A DNA stretch of 64,000 nt, taken from NCBI RefSeq assembly GCF_900176425.1, contig NZ_FWXS01000005.1, positions 225,376-289,375 of the forward strand, read 5' to 3'. The number at the start of each line of letters is the position of its first letter. Position 1 is the stretch's first letter. Shown here in pieces: positions 61,113-64,000 of this stretch. The stretch is from Moheibacter sediminis (GTDB taxonomy: Bacteria; Bacteroidota; Bacteroidia; Flavobacteriales; Weeksellaceae). The position numbers were made by a program, and so were the translations under genes. The notes beneath the pieces are model-generated. The model saw nothing but the letters and a program-made list of their open reading frames with translations, was not told the DNA's origin and searched no databases.

Positions 61113-63770
61113 TTACTTTACCAGGAACTTGAATGATTTAGTTTCTTTGCCGAGTTGTACATTTAATATATAAGCGCCGCTTGGATAAGAGGTGACATTT
61201 ACTTTCAGATCCGATACGTTTTTGACTGACTTAGTTTCTATCAACTGACCCATTGTATTGTAGATTTGGTAAGATGATGGCTGTTTTGAACTGTTTCCTG
61301 TATTGATATTCAAATAATCTTTTACGGGATTTGGATAAATGCTAAATTCAGAAACATTTAAATCATCAGAAGCAAGAAAAGCAGAAGAAGTACATTCTGA
61401 AATACTTACACATCCGTAAGCATCTGTAATGATAACTGCATAATAACCTTCCGTCTGTGGTGTAAACGACTGCCCGGTTGCTCCTGCGATTGGTTCATTG
61501 TTGTTGTTACAATCAATCCACTGATAGGTTGCACCCGCTCCATTATAATCTGCTGTCATCGCTTCTCCTGACACAGTGATGTTTAAATCAATCGGAATAC
61601 AAACTGTGATACATGCAGAAGTACTTACACAACCGAATTCATCTGTGATTTGTACGGCATAGGTTCCACTTTGAGAAGCAATAAACGCTTGGTTAGTTGC
61701 ACCATCAATAGGAGCATTTTCATCATCACAATTTATCCACTGATAAGCAGTTCCTCCAGCATATAAAGCTGTAAGCGTGTTGCCCTGAACCTGAACATTT
61801 GTGTTTACACCCAAACAAACCTGAACGCATTCTGAAAAAGTTTCACATCCGAAGGCATCAGATACTCTAACTTTATAATTTCCACTTTCCACAGCAATGA
61901 ATTGCGGTAAATTAGCGCCTTGTATTTCTTCATTATTGGTACAATTTATCCATTGATAAGAACCGTCATTTCCGCTGTAAGAAGCTGTAAGAGTAGTTCC
62001 TTGTTGTGCGACAGAAACTTCTGCAGCGATACAGAAATCAAAACAATCAGATATACTTACACATCCAAATGTGTCTGTAATCTGAACAGAATAGCTTCCG
62101 CTTTGAGTTGGATTGAAAGTCTGCGAAGTAGCTCCTGCAATCGGTCCATTTTCATTGGAACAATCCAGCCATTGATAAGTAATTCCTTCTGAGGTATAAT
62201 CAGCCGTTAAAACGGATTCGTTATTAGTGATATTAACTTCTACCACCAAACAAAAATCTACACATTCTGAAATACTTACACATCCGTTTGTTCTTGTAAT
62301 TTGAACGGCATAAGTTCCGCTTTGCGTGGGTGTGAAAGTTTGGGAAGTGGCTCCTTCTATAATTGCATTTCCATTGTTACAATCCAGCCACTGATAAGTA
62401 GCTCCTTCTTCCGTGAAATTCGCTGAAATTTCCGTTTCTTCCGAAGTAACAGAAGTATCTGTATTACATAAAAGGTATGTATAGGCCGCTCCTATTTGAT
62501 AGGTAGGTGAACTAAAAGTATCGGTTACATTTGCGCTTTCGGAGTAAGCACCAATTATCGCATATTCACCATTTAAATGAATGCTGCCACTAAATCGAGC
62601 ATTGGCATGTCTGGCGGATGCTACTATTTTTTGTTGTTCTTCCCAAATCCCATTTACATTTTTGAATAAATAAGCAGCTCCTGCATTGTTAAAAGAATTT
62701 TCTCCATTTTGATCTGTTTTTGCATTTATGCTTCCAACAATTAGAAAATCTCCGGAAGCACTTACTACAGAACCAAATCGATTGCTTAATACTCTATCTG
62801 ATGCTACTATTTTTTGTTGATAGCTCCAGCTACCGTTTTCTTTTTTATAAATATAAGCAGCTCCTGCCTGAGTTATTTCATTCTCTCCATTTACATCCGT
62901 GCTATTTAAAAACGCCCCGCTAATCAAATATTCACCATTTAATGTAATTGCTCTACCGGTATAATCTCCAGCCTCCAGTCCTGTCAATATCTGTTTTTCC
63001 TGCCAAACTTCACCTTCCAGTTCAAATACATAAATCTGTCCTCCAACATCTTCCTTATCTGCACCAACAATGATGGTATTTCCTGATATATCTACCGCAC
63101 TTCCAAAGAAAGCATTTCGAAAGGGTGTCGATGCTAACAGTTTTTGTTGTTGTATCCATGAACTTCCATTTCTTTTGAAAACATAGGCTGCTCCTATGTC
63201 TCTTCCCTGATCCTGATCTATGTCTTCTCCAGTTGCACCAATCACGATATAATCTCCATCAATAGCTATTCTTCCACCAAAATATTTTGTAGGAGTACGA
63301 TCTGCAGCCACTATTTTCTGTTGTTGTACCCATGTTTCTCCCACACGTCTGAAAATATATACAGAACCTGCGTCTTCCATTGTATTGGCTCCATTGGCAT
63401 CCTCATCTTCTACCTTTGCACCCGCCACGATATAATCACCATTTATAGCTACTGCCTCCAACCCAAAATTATCATTTTCGGATCTGTCATTCGTAATCAG
63501 TTTTTGTTTGAAAACCCAATCATTTCCTTCTTTTTTATAAACATACAAAGAACCTGCTCTAGGGATGTTTCCATTTCCATTTACATCTGTTCCATTACTC
63601 GGTGCTGCAATTACAGCCCAATCACCTTCAACTGCCACAGCATCTCCAAATCTGTCGTATTTAACTGCATCATTTGCTGTAAACCTGTCTAATTGAAGTA
63701 GATTTTGCGCATTTGTGCCAATACAGCAGCAAAAAAATAAAGTAATTAATAAAATAAATCTGTTTGTCAT
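61113..63770 (-). CDS. large secreted T9SS protein with FG-GAP-like and Ig-like repeats
   Basis: An 885-residue surface protein with a signal peptide (residues 1-21). Residues about 25-430 contain around seven FG-GAP-like repeats of 55-60 residues (for example KYFGGRIAIDGDYIVIGATGED, GAAYVFKRNGSSWIQQQKLL), a beta-propeller pattern. Five Ig-like units of about 75 residues follow (about 435-800), each with TYQWLDC or a variant, Q.F.....G.Y.V.I, then GCVSIS.C. The last ~75 residues are a type A T9SS sorting domain (FSIYPNPVKDYLNINTGN ... YPSGAYILNVQLGKETKSFKFLVK). Likely an adhesin or matrix protein. Confidence 0.88.
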   Translation of the reverse strand: MTNRFILLITLFFCCCIGTNAQNLLQLDRFTANDAVKYDRFGDAVAVEGDWAVIAAPSNGTDVNGNGNIPRAGSLYVYKKEGNDWVFKQKLITNDRSENDNFGLEAVAINGDYIVAGAKVEDEDANGANTMEDAGSVYIFRRVGETWVQQQKIVAADRTPTKYFGGRIAIDGDYIVIGATGEDIDQDQGRDIGAAYVFKRNGSSWIQQQKLLASTPFRNAFFGSAVDISGNTIIVGADKEDVGGQIYVFELEGEVWQEKQILTGLEAGDYTGRAITLNGEYLISGAFLNSTDVNGENEITQAGAAYIYKKENGSWSYQQKIVASDRVLSNRFGSVVSASGDFLIVGSINAKTDQNGENSFNNAGAAYLFKNVNGIWEEQQKIVASARHANARFSGSIHLNGEYAIIGAYSESANVTDTFSSPTYQIGAAYTYLLCNTDTSVTSEETEISANFTEEGATYQWLDCNNGNAIIEGATSQTFTPTQSGTYAVQITRTNGCVSISECVDFCLVVEVNITNNESVLTADYTSEGITYQWLDCSNENGPIAGATSQTFNPTQSGSYSVQITDTFGCVSISDCFDFCIAAEVSVAQQGTTLTASYSGNDGSYQWINCTNNEEIQGANLPQFIAVESGNYKVRVSDAFGCETFSECVQVCLGVNTNVQVQGNTLTALYAGGTAYQWINCDDENAPIDGATNQAFIASQSGTYAVQITDEFGCVSTSACITVCIPIDLNITVSGEAMTADYNGAGATYQWIDCNNNNEPIAGATGQSFTPQTEGYYAVIITDAYGCVSISECTSSAFLASDDLNVSEFSIYPNPVKDYLNINTGNSSKQPSSYQIYNTMGQLIETKSVKNVSDLKVNVTSYPSGAYILNVQLGKETKSFKFLVK

Positions 63771-63795
63771 AATGTGTTTTTAATTTTCTAATATG

Positions 63796-64000
63796 TTATG
63801 TTTTAATTGTAATATGCCCATTAATTTTCTCACCTGATTCCAATGTGATGATATACCAATAACTACCACTTGGAAGCGGCTGGTTATTGTACTTCCCGTC
63901 CCAAGTGAAGCTCGATTCGATCATCCTGTCCACGAAGATCTTTCCGTACCGGTCAAAGATCTGAAGCCTCGTATTGGGATAAACTTCCAGTCCTCTCAGC
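63796..64000 (-). CDS. T9SS type B sorting domain, C-terminal part of a larger protein
   Basis: Only the last 67 codons are in the window; the 5' part lies beyond the right edge. The visible end reads LEVYPNTRLQIFDRYGKIFV, then WDGKYNNQPLPSGSYWYIITLES and a terminal INGHITIKT. The Y-P-N, F-D-R-Y-G-K and WDG...PSG-YWY pattern is the gliding-motility-associated (CHU_C, type B) sorting domain. It is upstream of, and on the same strand as, the large T9SS protein, with 25 nt between them, so they may be co-transcribed. Confidence 0.88.
   Translation of the reverse strand, partial: LRGLEVYPNTRLQIFDRYGKIFVDRMIESSFTWDGKYNNQPLPSGSYWYIITLESGEKINGHITIKT

Overview
The window looks like a chromosomal piece of a Bacteroidota, most likely a Flavobacteriia (Flavobacteriales, Weeksellaceae-like; genus not determinable from what I see). 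The reasons are: several secreted proteins with type IX secretion (T9SS) C-terminal sorting domains, Bacteroidota-type promoters (TTTG ... TAnnTTTG) in place of -35/-10 boxes, little Shine-Dalgarno signal, low GC, a methionine synthase split into two adjacent genes, and the DoxX/BT_3928 - DUF1599 - folP neighbourhood.

Layout. 0-5.98 kb: partial M48 peptidase, a small membrane protein, the rpsF-rpsR-rplI ribosomal operon, a T9SS-exported serine protease, and the tpiA-prmA-clpS operon on the minus strand. 6.1-16.9 kb: a beta-lactamase-fold hydrolase with a C-terminal CBM48-like domain, an orphan peptide ABC permease, a DoxX/lipoprotein/DUF1599 minus-strand operon diverging from folP, and a SAM-I riboswitch ahead of split metH and metF. 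17.1-25.8 kb: mixed metabolic genes (MFS exporter, GH92 mannosidase, VOC protein, lipocalin-like protein, Zn alcohol dehydrogenase, prmC). 25.8-34.5 kb: a long minus-strand gene train with PP2C phosphatase, eukaryotic-like Ser/Thr kinase, Sel1 repeats, a LytTR regulator without a usable receiver, two FHA/zinc-ribbon proteins, an acidic tandem-repeat protein, a chagasin-like (I42) lipoprotein and a papain-like C1 peptidase. This reads as a phospho-signalling module coupled to a protease/inhibitor pair.

35.0-43.0 kb is an accessory zone ending at a tRNA-Arg gene. It holds several gene fragments, a T9SS protein of different composition that abuts a truncated gene, OsmC, fragments resembling mobile-element proteins, a C1q/TNF-like secreted protein between two copies of a hairpin element, and a TPR/AraC regulator with a 34-bp perfect palindrome upstream. 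43.2-54.8 kb is core: AsmA-like protein, Ycf48-like protein, NfeD-like protein, Tat-type alkaline phosphatase, metallophosphoesterase, DtxR-type regulator, ccoG, an AraC regulator and mnmE.

54.76-60.89 kb is the most interesting part: a compact ~6.1-kb integrative island in the 3' end of mnmE. It is bounded by an 18-nt imperfect direct repeat that encodes the last residues of MnmE plus its stop. It carries an HTH protein, an intact tyrosine recombinase, a TonB C-terminal-domain protein, and a cargo operon with its own good promoter: HTH-ImmA/IrrE metallopeptidase, an unknown 182-aa protein, and a KAP-like P-loop NTPase. I propose this three-gene cargo as a candidate undescribed defence or stress system; the function is inferred only from architecture and location. 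61-64 kb: a large T9SS protein with FG-GAP-like and Ig-like repeats, and the C-terminus of a type B T9SS protein.
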